Shown here in pieces: positions 36,020 to 45,341 of a stretch of 64,000 nt of DNA. Position numbers and translations under genes: made by a program. Position 1 is the first letter of the stretch, and the number at the start of each line of letters is the position of its first letter. A model generated the notes under the pieces. That model made no database searches, was not told the origin of the DNA, and was given only the letters and a program-made list of their open reading frames with translations. Location of the stretch: positions 500,008 through 564,007 of the forward strand of contig NZ_ASXP01000005.1 in assembly GCF_000445445.1 (NCBI RefSeq), read 5' to 3'. The DNA is from Sporomusa ovata DSM 2662 (lineage in GTDB: Bacteria; Bacillota; Negativicutes; Sporomusales; Sporomusaceae).

Positions 36020-36997
36020 TTATCCTTTTACCATGGATAACTTACGGTATTCGTTAGGCAATAATCCTATGTTTTTGCGAAAGATTTCAGAAAAACTGCC
36101 CGCCATTTTGTAGCCGACAATTTGCGCAATCTGATTGATATTCAAGTCCGTACTCATCAGCAGATACTTAGCCTGGCTCAGCCGCTTGTTGAGAATGTAT
36201 TCGGAAATTGTGGTTTTATAAACCCCTTTGAACGTGTATTTTAGCTTTGTTGTACCCATACAGGCGATTTTAGCCAGGGAATCCAAGCGAATCGCCTGGG
36301 CGAAATGATCGTCTATATACGCCGTAACCGCTTGCAGACTGTCCAAATCTTGCTGTGATATTCTTGGGGCCGGATAAACGTGTTGTGTTGTTTCCTTGTC
36401 CTTTTGCACGATAAGGGAAACGGCTTCCGCTACTTTGCTTTCAAAATATAGTTTTTCCGCTATGCCGGTCAACCGGCAATTTTTTATTTGCTTCAACAGC
36501 AAGACCAATTCCGGGAAATCGATTGACCCGTCTATTCTGCTAAAAGCCTTTTGAGGATTCTCATACTCATCCGGATATTTGGCCCGCAAATAGTCTTCGT
36601 AATATTCCGGCATAATTGAAATGCTGGTAGAGCGGAGCGGAATATTTTTATGATATAGCGCCTGATACAGGTTATTGTTGCCGACATGTCCCCTGATGCC
36701 GGAACAAACGAAACGTTTGCAGGGCTTTAGTTCTTCGCCGGAAACCGATTCATAATAACCAATGTCTAAAAACCTGGGCTGTGGATACTCCAGATAAAAA
36801 TCCTCGCAAAAGACAAAATCCAAAACCGAAATGGAAAATAGATTGGCAAACGTATAAACCCAATAATGTCCTTTGCCCTTTTCCGGCAACAGCGTAAAAC
36901 AAGTCCATTCCCGGCTAAATCCCGTATTGCTGCCATCATAGTAAAAACCATTGCCCAGCATGAAGGCTTCATACATCTCTTTTTTTATATCGTTCAT
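36020..36997 (-). CDS. AraC-family transcriptional regulator (siderophore locus, copy 2)
   Basis: 325 residues from ATG 36997 (MNDIKKEMYEAF), chosen to match the start of its paralogue (MKDIIKEMYEP); an upstream ATG at 37036 is possible. The C-terminus has the AraC DNA-binding domain (LAKIACMGTTKLKYTFKGVY; IAQIVGYKMAGSFSEIFRK, then NIGLLPNEYRK). The N-terminal sensor shares long stretches with copy 1 (GKGHYWVY, ISIMPEYYEDYL, SIDFPELVLLLKQIKNCR). It lies directly beyond the TonB receptor operon terminator. Two duplicated sensors with diverged ligand domains may read different ligands or act on different promoters. Confidence 0.87.
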   Translation of the reverse strand: MNDIKKEMYEAFMLGNGFYYDGSNTGFSREWTCFTLLPEKGKGHYWVYTFANLFSISVLDFVFCEDFYLEYPQPRFLDIGYYESVSGEELKPCKRFVCSGIRGHVGNNNLYQALYHKNIPLRSTSISIMPEYYEDYLRAKYPDEYENPQKAFSRIDGSIDFPELVLLLKQIKNCRLTGIAEKLYFESKVAEAVSLIVQKDKETTQHVYPAPRISQQDLDSLQAVTAYIDDHFAQAIRLDSLAKIACMGTTKLKYTFKGVYKTTISEYILNKRLSQAKYLLMSTDLNINQIAQIVGYKMAGSFSEIFRKNIGLLPNEYRKLSMVKG

Positions 36998-37054
36998 CGT
37001 CATCACCATCGCTTCTTGGGGTGGTAATAAGCGCATTACACTAACGGTAAGATA

Positions 37055-37094
37055 AATCAGCAGAAAAAGCCAGTTGTTGACTTTTCTGCTGATT
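37055..37094 (-). terminator. Terminator of the receptor/ECF operon
   Basis: AATCAGCAGAAAAA (37055-37068) pairs with TTTTCTGCTGATT (37082-37094), starting seven bases after the TonB receptor stop on the minus strand. Confidence 0.6.
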
Positions 37095-37100
37095 ATAGCG

Positions 37101-39040
37101 CTATATACGCCGGTCTATGCCGAAAACAAACTGCCTTGCTGATACGGGATAGGCTCCCGTAAGGACAGATGTTTTATAGGAACCACGCAACTCATATGCT
37201 TCGTTCGTCAAGTTATATACTTTTAGGTAAGCGCGGGTATCCGGGTTTATCTTGTAGTTCATACCTAAATCAACTACCCAGTAAGCTTCTGACGAAAACG
37301 CCTGCAGATTGCGCCCGGTTGCGCCCCGGAGACTAAGGTCGGCATTCCATTTGTCCTGTCCATATTGGAGACTCAGCCGGTAACCATTCGGCTGACTGTT
37401 GTTGATGTCAGCCTGATAGCTGCTTGCCCCCTGTTCTTTTTCCTCCACTTTGACATAAGAATAACCAGCTGTTATCTGCCACTGTGGTGATAATTGCCGT
37501 TTCAGACTAAGGTCCAGCCCTCTTCTTTTTTGTTCAGCCAGGTTTGCATATGTATAAATAGGAGCAGCGGTTGTCCCCAGATTTTGATTCGTTATCGCAT
37601 CGTTAATATGGCTGGAAAACACACTAGCCTGAAGCTCGGTTCCTCCCGCCAGTATGGTGTTCATTCCTAGTGTAAGCACATCGCCGGTTTCCGGCCGGAG
37701 ATTCAGATTGGGGATAACGATACCGTTCCCATATACTTCATCAATAAACGGCACTTTGAAAACCTGCCCCCAGGATGCAAAAATATTGGTATTCTTATTA
37801 AGTTCACGATTTACCGAGATGCGGGCACTGGATTTATTGCCAAACAGGCTATAGTTGTCATAGCGCATGCCCGCTGTCAACGACCAGTTTTGGGGCAGCC
37901 GCCAGTGATTTTCCAGAAAACCGGCCCGGTTGGTTATTGTTTTGCCGGTGATCCCCTGCTCGGGATTATCATATGCAGTCCGGCGCCAGGAAGCTCCCCC
38001 CAGCAAGGTGTAGGTATCACTGAGTTTCCAGGTTTGTTGCCATTCCGCACCGTCGGTTTGATTAGTAAACCGACCCCAATTTAAGTCCATACCGTATAGG
38101 TTGACCATATTTTCATAATTTTGAGTAGAATAGTTTCGGTACACTTTGATAAAATTATCGGCTCTTTCCCCTTGATTCCAGTGATAGGTCACTGCAACGT
38201 TGTTCTCTACATAGTTTTTCACCCCGGCCGGGAAATAATAATAAGGCTGTACTCGCTGATCCGGTATGACATTAAAGCCTTTCCGGCCGTCGACATGATC
38301 AACGGTTAAGGTAAGAGAACGCTCATTGCCCAAATCCTTATCCAGCCGCATATTAAATGCATCCTGATCAACTGCAGTATTCACGGCCCGTTCGACTTTG
38401 CCGCTGGAAGAATTTTTATAGTGATAGTCATCTTGGCGTTTGCGCTCAAAATTGATGCGGTAGCTGACATCACCGACTTTATTTTCCGTAGTCAGGTTGT
38501 ACCGTCGCAAGCCCCAACTGCCGGTTTCTACTGAGTAATGGGTGCTCGCTTCGGAACCTTTACGTGTAATGATATTGATCACGCCGCCCACTGCATCGCT
38601 GCCATATAGCGCGGACGCAGGCCCTTTGACGATTTCAATCCGTTCAATGCTGTCCACAGTTGGCAAATAATAAAGGTCCGCACCGAATCTCCCCATATGC
38701 TGGCCGCCTTCCAGGTTGACTTTGCGGCCGTCAACCAAAAGGAGTACCCGGTCGTCGCCGTTGATAAAAGGAATACTGGCGGTAGCGTCTTCCATCAGCG
38801 ATATATTCGTTTTTTTCAAAACGTCAGGCACACTAGCCGCCCCGCTTTTGGCAATTTCTTCACGGGTAATAACTGTCACACTGGCTGCCGTTTCCGTCTT
38901 TTTTACCGGAATCCGGTTGGCAGTCACCACATATTCGTCCAGGCTGAATTCCTGTTCGTCGGCAAAAGCCGTCGATCCGGTCAATAATAAGGTCCCGCTC
39001 ACCAGCATGCTAATCAAACGCTGTTTTTGTTTTTTTTCAC
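37101..39040 (-). CDS. TonB-dependent outer-membrane siderophore receptor
   Basis: About 645 residues with signal peptide. The natural start is GTG 39040 behind GAGGTG; it reads into the signal peptide (KKQKQRLISMLVSGTLLLTG ... AFA) only if the A8 run at 39030-39037 is nine bases, so one base seems to be missing; otherwise TTG 39017 must serve. Mature part: SLDEYVVTANRIP (possible TonB box), plug motifs VTVITREEIAKSG and GPASALYGSDAVGGVINI, then a beta-barrel ending in Phe-rich strands (ARQFVFGIDRRI). It imports ferric siderophores across an outer membrane, direct evidence for a diderm host. Last gene of the ECF operon. Confidence 0.92.
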
Positions 39041-39101
39041 AACATCACCTCATTCATTATGTAAAACAAATAAATAATTTTTACTGCGCAGATCCCAGTG
39101 T

Positions 39102-39668
39102 TTATATAATGCCGGCTTTGGCAAAATGCGCGCGCAATAGCCGCCTGCCCCACAAGCTGCCTAAATAGGCCGAAAACACCGTTAGCAGACAAACAACGGC
39201 AAGCATTGCGGGATTCATTAAATTCAGGCATTGTTGCAGTATAGCCAGTTGCTCCGCTCCGTTTGCCGCCTGTTGCGCTACATAGGACTCCTTCATAAAA
39301 GTAAGCGGAAAGCTTTCCCCCACGGCAAAGCCCAGCATATAACAGGCAAAACCGGTTGATGCCGCCACAAATTTTTGCCTGCCCAGCCAGACAAAGGCGA
39401 TCTCGCCTAAAACGCCCCCCAAAAAGATGCTCAATCCAAACACGCCAGCCGGCGCCATGTTTAAAAAGACCAAGCCCAGTATCGCGCCGCTGATAACGAA
39501 AACACCACGCAGCGGCGCTTTGGCGATCATCAGCATAAAGATAATTCCTCCCGGAATCCCTAAGATAACCGGCATAAAAATTAAAATTAAGGGAATCAGA
39601 CCGATGGTAAATCCCAGTAACATAAAAATCCCAATGATCAAAGCATTGAAAATGCCAATAGTGATCAA
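39102..39668 (-). CDS. MptD-like ECF transporter substrate-binding (S) component
   Basis: 188 residues from TTG 39668, five or six membrane segments (IGIFMLLGFTIGLIPLILI; FVISGAILGLVFLNMA; LAVVCLLTVFSAYLGSLWG). Pattern and neighbours fit the MptD/Trep_Strep family of putative ECF S components. AGGAGG lies far upstream inside the ATPase gene, and the frame is open through ATA 39705-39707 with good spacing (AATRNNSQTVRHLITIG), so translation may begin at that non-standard codon. With the ATPase and T component it would form an inner-membrane importer. Confidence 0.75.
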   Translation of the reverse strand: MITIGIFNALIIGIFMLLGFTIGLIPLILIFMPVILGIPGGIIFMLMIAKAPLRGVFVISGAILGLVFLNMAPAGVFGLSIFLGGVLGEIAFVWLGRQKFVAASTGFACYMLGFAVGESFPLTFMKESYVAQQAANGAEQLAILQQCLNLMNPAMLAVVCLLTVFSAYLGSLWGRRLLRAHFAKAGII

Positions 39669-39693
39669 ATGACGTACAGTTTGGCTGTTATTC

Positions 39694-41184
39694 CTAGTTG
39701 CCGCTATGACTAAACACCTCCTTTCTTCCTGATTCTTGTCTAATATTTTCGCTGAAGGTAAGGCTGCTCAGTTTGCAGTCTTCCTCCAACCATAAAATTT
39801 TGTCAAAGGTGTTCACTGCAAATTCATAATCATGAGAAATAACAAAAATGCACCGCCCTTCTTGCGCTAGCTTTCTGATAATCCGGCTGACTTTTGCCAT
39901 ATTTTCCCCATCCAGTCCACTGGTAGGTTCGTCCAGAAACAAAAGTTGGGTGTTGCGCATGCAGGCCAGCGCAATTGCCAGACGCTGCTTTTGTCCGCCG
40001 GAAAGCGAAGCGGGGTGAGTGTCTTTATAGCCTTCCAACTGAAAAAACTGAAGATATTGTTCTGCTTGTGCCGCCAAACTTGGTGATGCTTTACATCCCA
40101 GCAACAGTTCTTCCCATACACTGGGGGCAAAAAGCTGATAATCCACATCCTGCATAACATAGAAAGAATTTCGGATGCGGGCCGCTTTCCCGGCCGGTTT
40201 TCCGGCAATCAAAATTTCTCCCTTGCTTTGTTGTTCCAAACCCATCAATACCCGCAGCAGGGTGCTCTTTCCTATGCCGTTTTTTCCCATGATACCAATA
40301 ATTTCACCGCGATATGCGGATAAGGAAATGTTATTCAGAATGGGTTTTCCTCTTTGATAGCTAAAAGATACATCCACTGCTTGCAGAAAAGGTGTTTTGG
40401 CTTCCGTCTTGCGGTGTGGCGTATTGACCGGCATCAACAAAGCCGTCTCATCAAAATAACGCAGTCCTCTGTCTTGGAACCACCGGTCGGGCTTGGTAAA
40501 AAAATCGCGGCCGCTATATTCCCCCTTTCCTTGCCCGTCTTCCAGGAAAACCACCCGGTCAACCAAATCTTTTAAATAGCAGAGCCGGTGTTCAGCAACA
40601 ACAACAGTATGGCCGCCGGCTTTGAGCGTTTTCAGTATATCGTGGAGTTGACTAGTCCCGTTTGAGTCTAAATTGGCGGATGGTTCATCCAAAACATAAA
40701 TTGTCGGGCCTAATGCATAGACAGACGCCACAGCTACTTTTTGTTTTTCGCCGCTAGAAAGCGTAAAAACTGATCTCGTCAGCAGAGCATTCAGGTTTAA
40801 ATTTTGCACGGTTTTTTTTATTTGCGCCTGCATCACGAATCTTTCAATTCCATAATTTTCACTGGGAAAAGCCAGTTCGCTCTTAACATGTAAAGTAAAA
40901 AACTGAGAGCGCGGGTCCTGAAAAACCGATCCTACCCGGCGTGATATTTCTCGCATGGAGGCCGTTTTTATGTCCAGGCCGCCAACGAAGACTTCCCCTC
41001 TTAACTCAACGTCAAAAAAATTGGGGATTAAACTGTTGATTAAGCGGGTTACCGTTGTTTTGCCACAACCGCTTTTACCGGTTAAGAGTACAAATTCGCC
41101 TTGCTTTACCTCCAGGTTGAACTCGGTAAGACTTTCCTGATTACCATGCCGGTATGTCACATGTACATTACGGAATTGAATCAC
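39694..41184 (-). CDS. ECF-type ABC transporter ATPase, two fused ATPase domains
   Basis: 496 residues with two complete ABC domains. First: Walker A GKSGCGKTTVTR, signature LSSGEKQKVAV, Walker B IYVLDEPSANLD. Second: Walker A GKNGIGKSTLLR, signature LSGGQKQRLAIA, Walker B LLFLDEPTSGLD. This is the fused EcfA1-EcfA2 arrangement. GTG 41184 follows AAGGAGG. It lies between the T component (upstream) and the S component (downstream) in one operon, so it should power that importer. Confidence 0.9.
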   Translation of the reverse strand: MIQFRNVHVTYRHGNQESLTEFNLEVKQGEFVLLTGKSGCGKTTVTRLINSLIPNFFDVELRGEVFVGGLDIKTASMREISRRVGSVFQDPRSQFFTLHVKSELAFPSENYGIERFVMQAQIKKTVQNLNLNALLTRSVFTLSSGEKQKVAVASVYALGPTIYVLDEPSANLDSNGTSQLHDILKTLKAGGHTVVVAEHRLCYLKDLVDRVVFLEDGQGKGEYSGRDFFTKPDRWFQDRGLRYFDETALLMPVNTPHRKTEAKTPFLQAVDVSFSYQRGKPILNNISLSAYRGEIIGIMGKNGIGKSTLLRVLMGLEQQSKGEILIAGKPAGKAARIRNSFYVMQDVDYQLFAPSVWEELLLGCKASPSLAAQAEQYLQFFQLEGYKDTHPASLSGGQKQRLAIALACMRNTQLLFLDEPTSGLDGENMAKVSRIIRKLAQEGRCIFVISHDYEFAVNTFDKILWLEEDCKLSSLTFSENIRQESGRKEVFSHSGN

Positions 41185-41219
41185 TGTTTTTTCAATCCTC
41201 CTTTCTGCCTAACAAAATA

Positions 41220-41975
41220 CTAAATGTCAAAGATTTTATGATAGTGTAAAAAAATGAATATCACGGCAACGAGCGCATAAACAGCGCAATAGGCGGCATC
41301 CTTTTTATCAAACCGTACCCCCGTGCAGGAGGTTCTTTGATGTTTGGTGTCAAGTCCTTTGCATAGCGCCGCTGCCGACAACTCATCCGCCAGTTTGCTA
41401 CTGCGAATTAACAAAGGGATCATGAACTTTTCAAGCGTTGTTACCGGGTGTAAAAACATCCCGGCAACCGATTGATTCAGTCCTCTCATTTTCAAACTAT
41501 CTTTGACATACAATATTTCGCACTTTATCGTGGGAACATACCGGTAGACCACAGCCAACGGAATAATCAGCATCTTGGGAATATGCATCTGCTCCAGCGC
41601 GATAATCAATTCATTCAGTTGCGTCTTTCTCAACAAGATTATGTAGGCCATATAAATAGGAATGAGCCTGGATAATAGTAAAATGATCATAGCAACCAGC
41701 ATACTGATGGGTTGCAGTTTTAGCGGTATAAGCCGGAGCAATTCATTAAGTGCCAGTAATGCCGTATAGAATGCCGTAAAATAGCCAGCTGTTGCTATCA
41801 TTTTTTGCCAAACCATAATCACGGCAAGCATTACAACTAAGCTAAAAAGCTCGAAACGGCTTCCGCAGAGAAAAGTCAATAAAGACACGATAACAACCAA
41901 AAACATCCATACTCTGGGATCAGGCTTGGCTGCTTTAAAAAAGGCAAAGGTATCATCCACTAATTTCACATCCAT
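41220..41975 (-). CDS. ECF-type transporter T component (EcfT/CbiQ family)
   Basis: 251 residues, five or so membrane helices, with the cytoplasmic coupling-helix signature AxRxRG in variant form (SLKMRGLN near residue 165) and VVYRYVPTIKCEILYVKDS just before it, as in CbiQ/EcfT proteins. First gene of the operon that continues with the ATPase, the S component and the TonB receptor; a Fur box lies about 20 bases upstream, so the whole import operon is expected to be iron-regulated. Confidence 0.85.
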   Translation of the reverse strand: MDVKLVDDTFAFFKAAKPDPRVWMFLVVIVSLLTFLCGSRFELFSLVVMLAVIMVWQKMIATAGYFTAFYTALLALNELLRLIPLKLQPISMLVAMIILLLSRLIPIYMAYIILLRKTQLNELIIALEQMHIPKMLIIPLAVVYRYVPTIKCEILYVKDSLKMRGLNQSVAGMFLHPVTTLEKFMIPLLIRSSKLADELSAAALCKGLDTKHQRTSCTGVRFDKKDAAYCAVYALVAVIFIFLHYHKIFDI

Positions 41976-41992
41976 TAACTAAAGTCATGTGA

Positions 41993-42009
41993 ATTGATAA
42001 TGATTATCT
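41993..42009. promoter_or_regulatory. Fur box of the ECF/TonB-receptor operon
   Basis: ATTGATAATGATTATCT matches the Fur consensus and lies immediately upstream of the T-component ATG at 41975, implying a very short leader. Confidence 0.75.
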
Positions 42010-42183
42010 ATCTCACTTTTAGAGCATACTAAAAAATTTAATTTATCTCCACCTGTAAAAGGATTTCATGAACAGTAAACGGATTTTTTCCTTGCCGATC
42101 AAAAACTCCGGTATCCAAAAATAAATGAAATCAAACAAAAAACGACTGTATCAAATCGGATACAATCGTAACCTTAAACCTTG

Positions 42184-43170
42184 TTATTCCTTGTGTGAGC
42201 GATATTCACTCGGATTAATACCAAATTTTTTGCGAAATGCCAGTGCGAAGTAGCTGGCATTGGAATAGCCTATATAAGAAGCCGCTTCCCCCACCGTTAT
42301 ATTTTTTTCCTCAAACAGTTGTTTTGCCAGTTCCAATCTTTTGTTTACCACGTAAGTATGCACGGTCTGGCCAAATAATTGCTTAAATCCCTGCTTCAAT
42401 TTGAATTCATTCAAGCAAATCAGTTTTGACAGGCCGGCAAGGGTTGGCGGCGAAACAAAATTTTGGTCCAAAATTTGCTTTGCTTCATAAAAGCTTTTTA
42501 TATCCTGCCGGGAGAGGTTTGGCCACCGGCTTAACATCGGTTCCTGCTGACAAATAGTTTCATTTAGATAAACGGACATACATTCAAGCAGCTTCCCTTC
42601 CATATAGAGCGTCCGTACCGGGTCATGATTTGGGCAATGGAGCAGTTGATACAGAATGGTTTTCATCGCCGGTGACAGTTTATGTGTGGAGAAAGCTTTA
42701 TTAGGAGCTTGCAAACTGCGCAGTGCGGCGAATAAATAAGCACCGCTGCTAAAATCACGGAGCTTATCGGGATAGATTTCCACAGTGATAACCCTATGAC
42801 GAAAATTAGGCTGAAACAGGACACGCCTTAGATCAGTGGCGCCGAAAGCAAGAAAATGAGAAGGATCTACTGTAATTCCTTTTTCCTCCAGCACCAATTC
42901 CCCGTTCAGACAAAAATACAGTACAAGGCGCGGCATAGTATAATTGGCGCCGCCGCACAGGCTGTCACAAAATGTAAATTCAAAGTCTTTGATTTGAGCA
43001 AATGGACAGACTAACAATTGCTGCACATACCCGCTGCCAAATTCTTTGGTAATTTGGCAATAATTCATGCTGTTGGGGGAGGAATGCATCAAATACCGCC
43101 GGTTGTTATAAATCACCCAGTGCTCTTCTATTTCGTTATTGTTTTTCCTCACCGTTTTCAATCCATGCAT
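42184..43170 (-). CDS. AraC-family regulator, PchR/YbtA-like
   Basis: 328 residues from ATG 43170 with AGGAAG upstream. C-terminal AraC domain (LSKLICLNEFKLKQGFKQLF; ITVGEAASYIGYSNASYFAL, then FRKKFGINPSEYR) is the PchR/YbtA subtype. The N-terminal domain (YFCLNGELVLEEKGITVDPS) is PchR-like and distinct from the other two AraC proteins of the locus. It lies between two Fur-controlled transport operons and is the best candidate for a ferric-siderophore-responsive activator. Confidence 0.87.
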   Translation of the reverse strand: MHGLKTVRKNNNEIEEHWVIYNNRRYLMHSSPNSMNYCQITKEFGSGYVQQLLVCPFAQIKDFEFTFCDSLCGGANYTMPRLVLYFCLNGELVLEEKGITVDPSHFLAFGATDLRRVLFQPNFRHRVITVEIYPDKLRDFSSGAYLFAALRSLQAPNKAFSTHKLSPAMKTILYQLLHCPNHDPVRTLYMEGKLLECMSVYLNETICQQEPMLSRWPNLSRQDIKSFYEAKQILDQNFVSPPTLAGLSKLICLNEFKLKQGFKQLFGQTVHTYVVNKRLELAKQLFEEKNITVGEAASYIGYSNASYFALAFRKKFGINPSEYRSHKE

Positions 43171-43535
43171 AGCAATCTTCCTTTACTTTTACTTTAAGCA
43201 AAATACCTTGCTAAACCGGTAAACCCTGCCTTTGAACAAGGAGGGAATATCGCAACTCTTTTAAAACCATGACAAAACAGCGTTAAAAATAAATCTCCAA
43301 GCAAATAGCAAGAACAGGTGCGCTCAGCGTAACCTGCTTTTTATTGTGCGGACTACTAAAACAAGTCATCCAAATACTGCCTTGGGACGAAAATATGTGT
43401 TCCTAAGACGCATTTACAACTTATGCATTGACTGTATCGGCCGTCCATAGGTAAGATTAAATCAAGGCAAATGATTATCATTATCAATAATCATACCAAT
43501 TTTTATTTCATTATTCAAGTCGAGGAGTTGAAATC
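43171..43535. promoter_or_regulatory. Divergent promoter region between AraC gene and YbtP/Q-like transporter
   Basis: 365 bases without a gene. It holds the Fur box at 43473-43492 and the ribosome site GAGGAG before ATG 43536. No other gene or RNA seen. Confidence 0.5.
43473..43492. promoter_or_regulatory. Fur box of the YbtP/Q-like transporter operon
   Basis: GATTATCATTATCAATAATC is a strong Fur-type site (ATGATTATCATTATCAATAATCAT context read as two overlapping palindromes), about 45 bases before ATG 43536. Confidence 0.8.
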
Positions 43536-45341
43536 ATGAACGAAAAAAAGAAAAAAGCAGGTATCGCTAGGCTTGTGGAGCTTGCAGGTGAAAAGAAGGC
43601 GCTGCTCGTGTGGTCAGGGATATTATCTACCGTAAGCGTATTTTTGCTGCTGCTACCCTATGTTGCGGTGTATTATGTGCTGGCCGAGCTTTTAAGCCAC
43701 GCACCGGACATTGGGGCGGCGGACGCTCAATACCTGTTACGCTGGGCCGTTTGGGGCGCCGTTGGAATGGTGGCGGGATATTTCTTCATGTACATCGGGG
43801 GTATGTGCTCCCATATTGCCGCATTTCGCATCCTGTATGGCATCAGAGTAAAATTGGCGGCTCACATCGGCGCTCTCCCGCTTGGTTACTTTAACAAAAC
43901 CGCCACCGGCAAAATCAAAAAAATCATGGAGCTGGATGTGGAGCAAATCGAACTTTTTATTGCCCACCAATTACCTGATCTGATAAACACCACGGTCATG
44001 CTCGCAGTAATCATTGCAGCCATGTTTTCTCTCAATATCTGGCTGGCGCTAGCCTGTGTCATCCCCATGCTGCTAGGTTTTGCCGTCCAATATTCAATGA
44101 TGGCCGGGAAAAAAGCCAAAGCGGGCCTGAAAGAGTATTTTGACGCACTAGAAAACATCAGCGCCTCCTCCATTCAGTATGTACGGGGCATGCCATCAAT
44201 TAAAATTTTCGGGCAGACCGTTCATTCGTTCCAAAAATTCTATGACGACATGGTTAAATACCGGGATTTCAGTGTAAGGTATACCGACAATTTCCAGAAT
44301 GGTTACGTATCCTTTAAAACCGTCATTCTATCGCTGTCCACTTTTATTCTGCCGGTGGGACTGTTTTTCATCAGCAGCGATCCTAATAACATTGCCTTTG
44401 CCACAACTCTCATGTTCTTTCTCGTTCTGGCGCCGGGCATTACTGTACCGATCTTCAAATTCAACACTTTTGCTTCCACTCTTAACACAATTGCAGAGGG
44501 AGTGAGGCGTATCGATGAAATATTGGAAGAAAAGGCCGTGCGTGAGCCGGAATTCAGCCAAAAACCGTCCGCCTATGCAATCCAGTTCCACGATGTGTCC
44601 TTTTCCTATAACAGCGTAAATGTTTTGAAGCATATTAATTTTACAGCACCTCAAGGAAAAATCACGGCGCTTGTGGGGCCCTCCGGCGCTGGCAAATCCA
44701 CCGTCGCCCAACTTATTCCTCGGTTTTGGGATGTGCAAAAAGGCCGCATCACCATCGGTGGAGTCGAAATCCAGGACATAAGTGTCAATGACCTGATGGA
44801 TACCGTGTCCTTTGTGTTCCAAGATACTTTCCTGTTTGCGGACACCCTGTTCAACAATATTTTGGCAGGCAAGCCGATGGCAACAAAGGAGGAAGTGTTT
44901 GCGGCGGCCAGAGCTGCTCAATGCCATGAGTTTATTGCGCGTTTGCAAAATGGCTACGATACTTTCATCGGCGAGGGTGGTGTATATCTTTCAGGGGGTG
45001 AGGAACAGCGGGTGTCAGTTGCCCGTGCCATTCTAAAAAATGCCCCTATTCTCGTTTTAGATGAAGCCACGGCCTATGCCGACCCGGAAAATGAGCACCA
45101 AATGCAGCTTGCGCTGCAGGAACTCATTAAAGACAAAACGGTGCTGATCATTGCCCATCGCCTGACGACCATTCGTGAAGCTAATCAGATCCTGGTTTTG
45201 CAGGAAGGAGAAATCCATGAGACAGGCACCCATGCCGAACTTCTTGCCCATGACGGGTTGTACAAAAGCATGTGGGACGCCTATACGTCATCTGCCGGTT
45301 GGCAGATTGAACGTTTGCAACAGAAGGAGGTATTCGCATAA
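43536..45341 (+). CDS. ABC transporter, fused permease-ATPase (YbtP/IrtA-like half)
   Basis: 601 residues: six-helix exporter-type membrane domain (about 20-320), then ATPase with Walker A GPSGAGKSTVAQL, signature LSGGEEQRVSVARAI and Walker B ILVLDEATAYADPENE. The DEATAYADPENE form is characteristic of YbtP/IrtA-type proteins, exporter-fold transporters that import ferric siderophores or process them at the inner membrane. Its TAA overlaps the ATG of the partner half, so they form a heterodimer. Confidence 0.9.
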   Translation: MNEKKKKAGIARLVELAGEKKALLVWSGILSTVSVFLLLLPYVAVYYVLAELLSHAPDIGAADAQYLLRWAVWGAVGMVAGYFFMYIGGMCSHIAAFRILYGIRVKLAAHIGALPLGYFNKTATGKIKKIMELDVEQIELFIAHQLPDLINTTVMLAVIIAAMFSLNIWLALACVIPMLLGFAVQYSMMAGKKAKAGLKEYFDALENISASSIQYVRGMPSIKIFGQTVHSFQKFYDDMVKYRDFSVRYTDNFQNGYVSFKTVILSLSTFILPVGLFFISSDPNNIAFATTLMFFLVLAPGITVPIFKFNTFASTLNTIAEGVRRIDEILEEKAVREPEFSQKPSAYAIQFHDVSFSYNSVNVLKHINFTAPQGKITALVGPSGAGKSTVAQLIPRFWDVQKGRITIGGVEIQDISVNDLMDTVSFVFQDTFLFADTLFNNILAGKPMATKEEVFAAARAAQCHEFIARLQNGYDTFIGEGGVYLSGGEEQRVSVARAILKNAPILVLDEATAYADPENEHQMQLALQELIKDKTVLIIAHRLTTIREANQILVLQEGEIHETGTHAELLAHDGLYKSMWDAYTSSAGWQIERLQQKEVFA

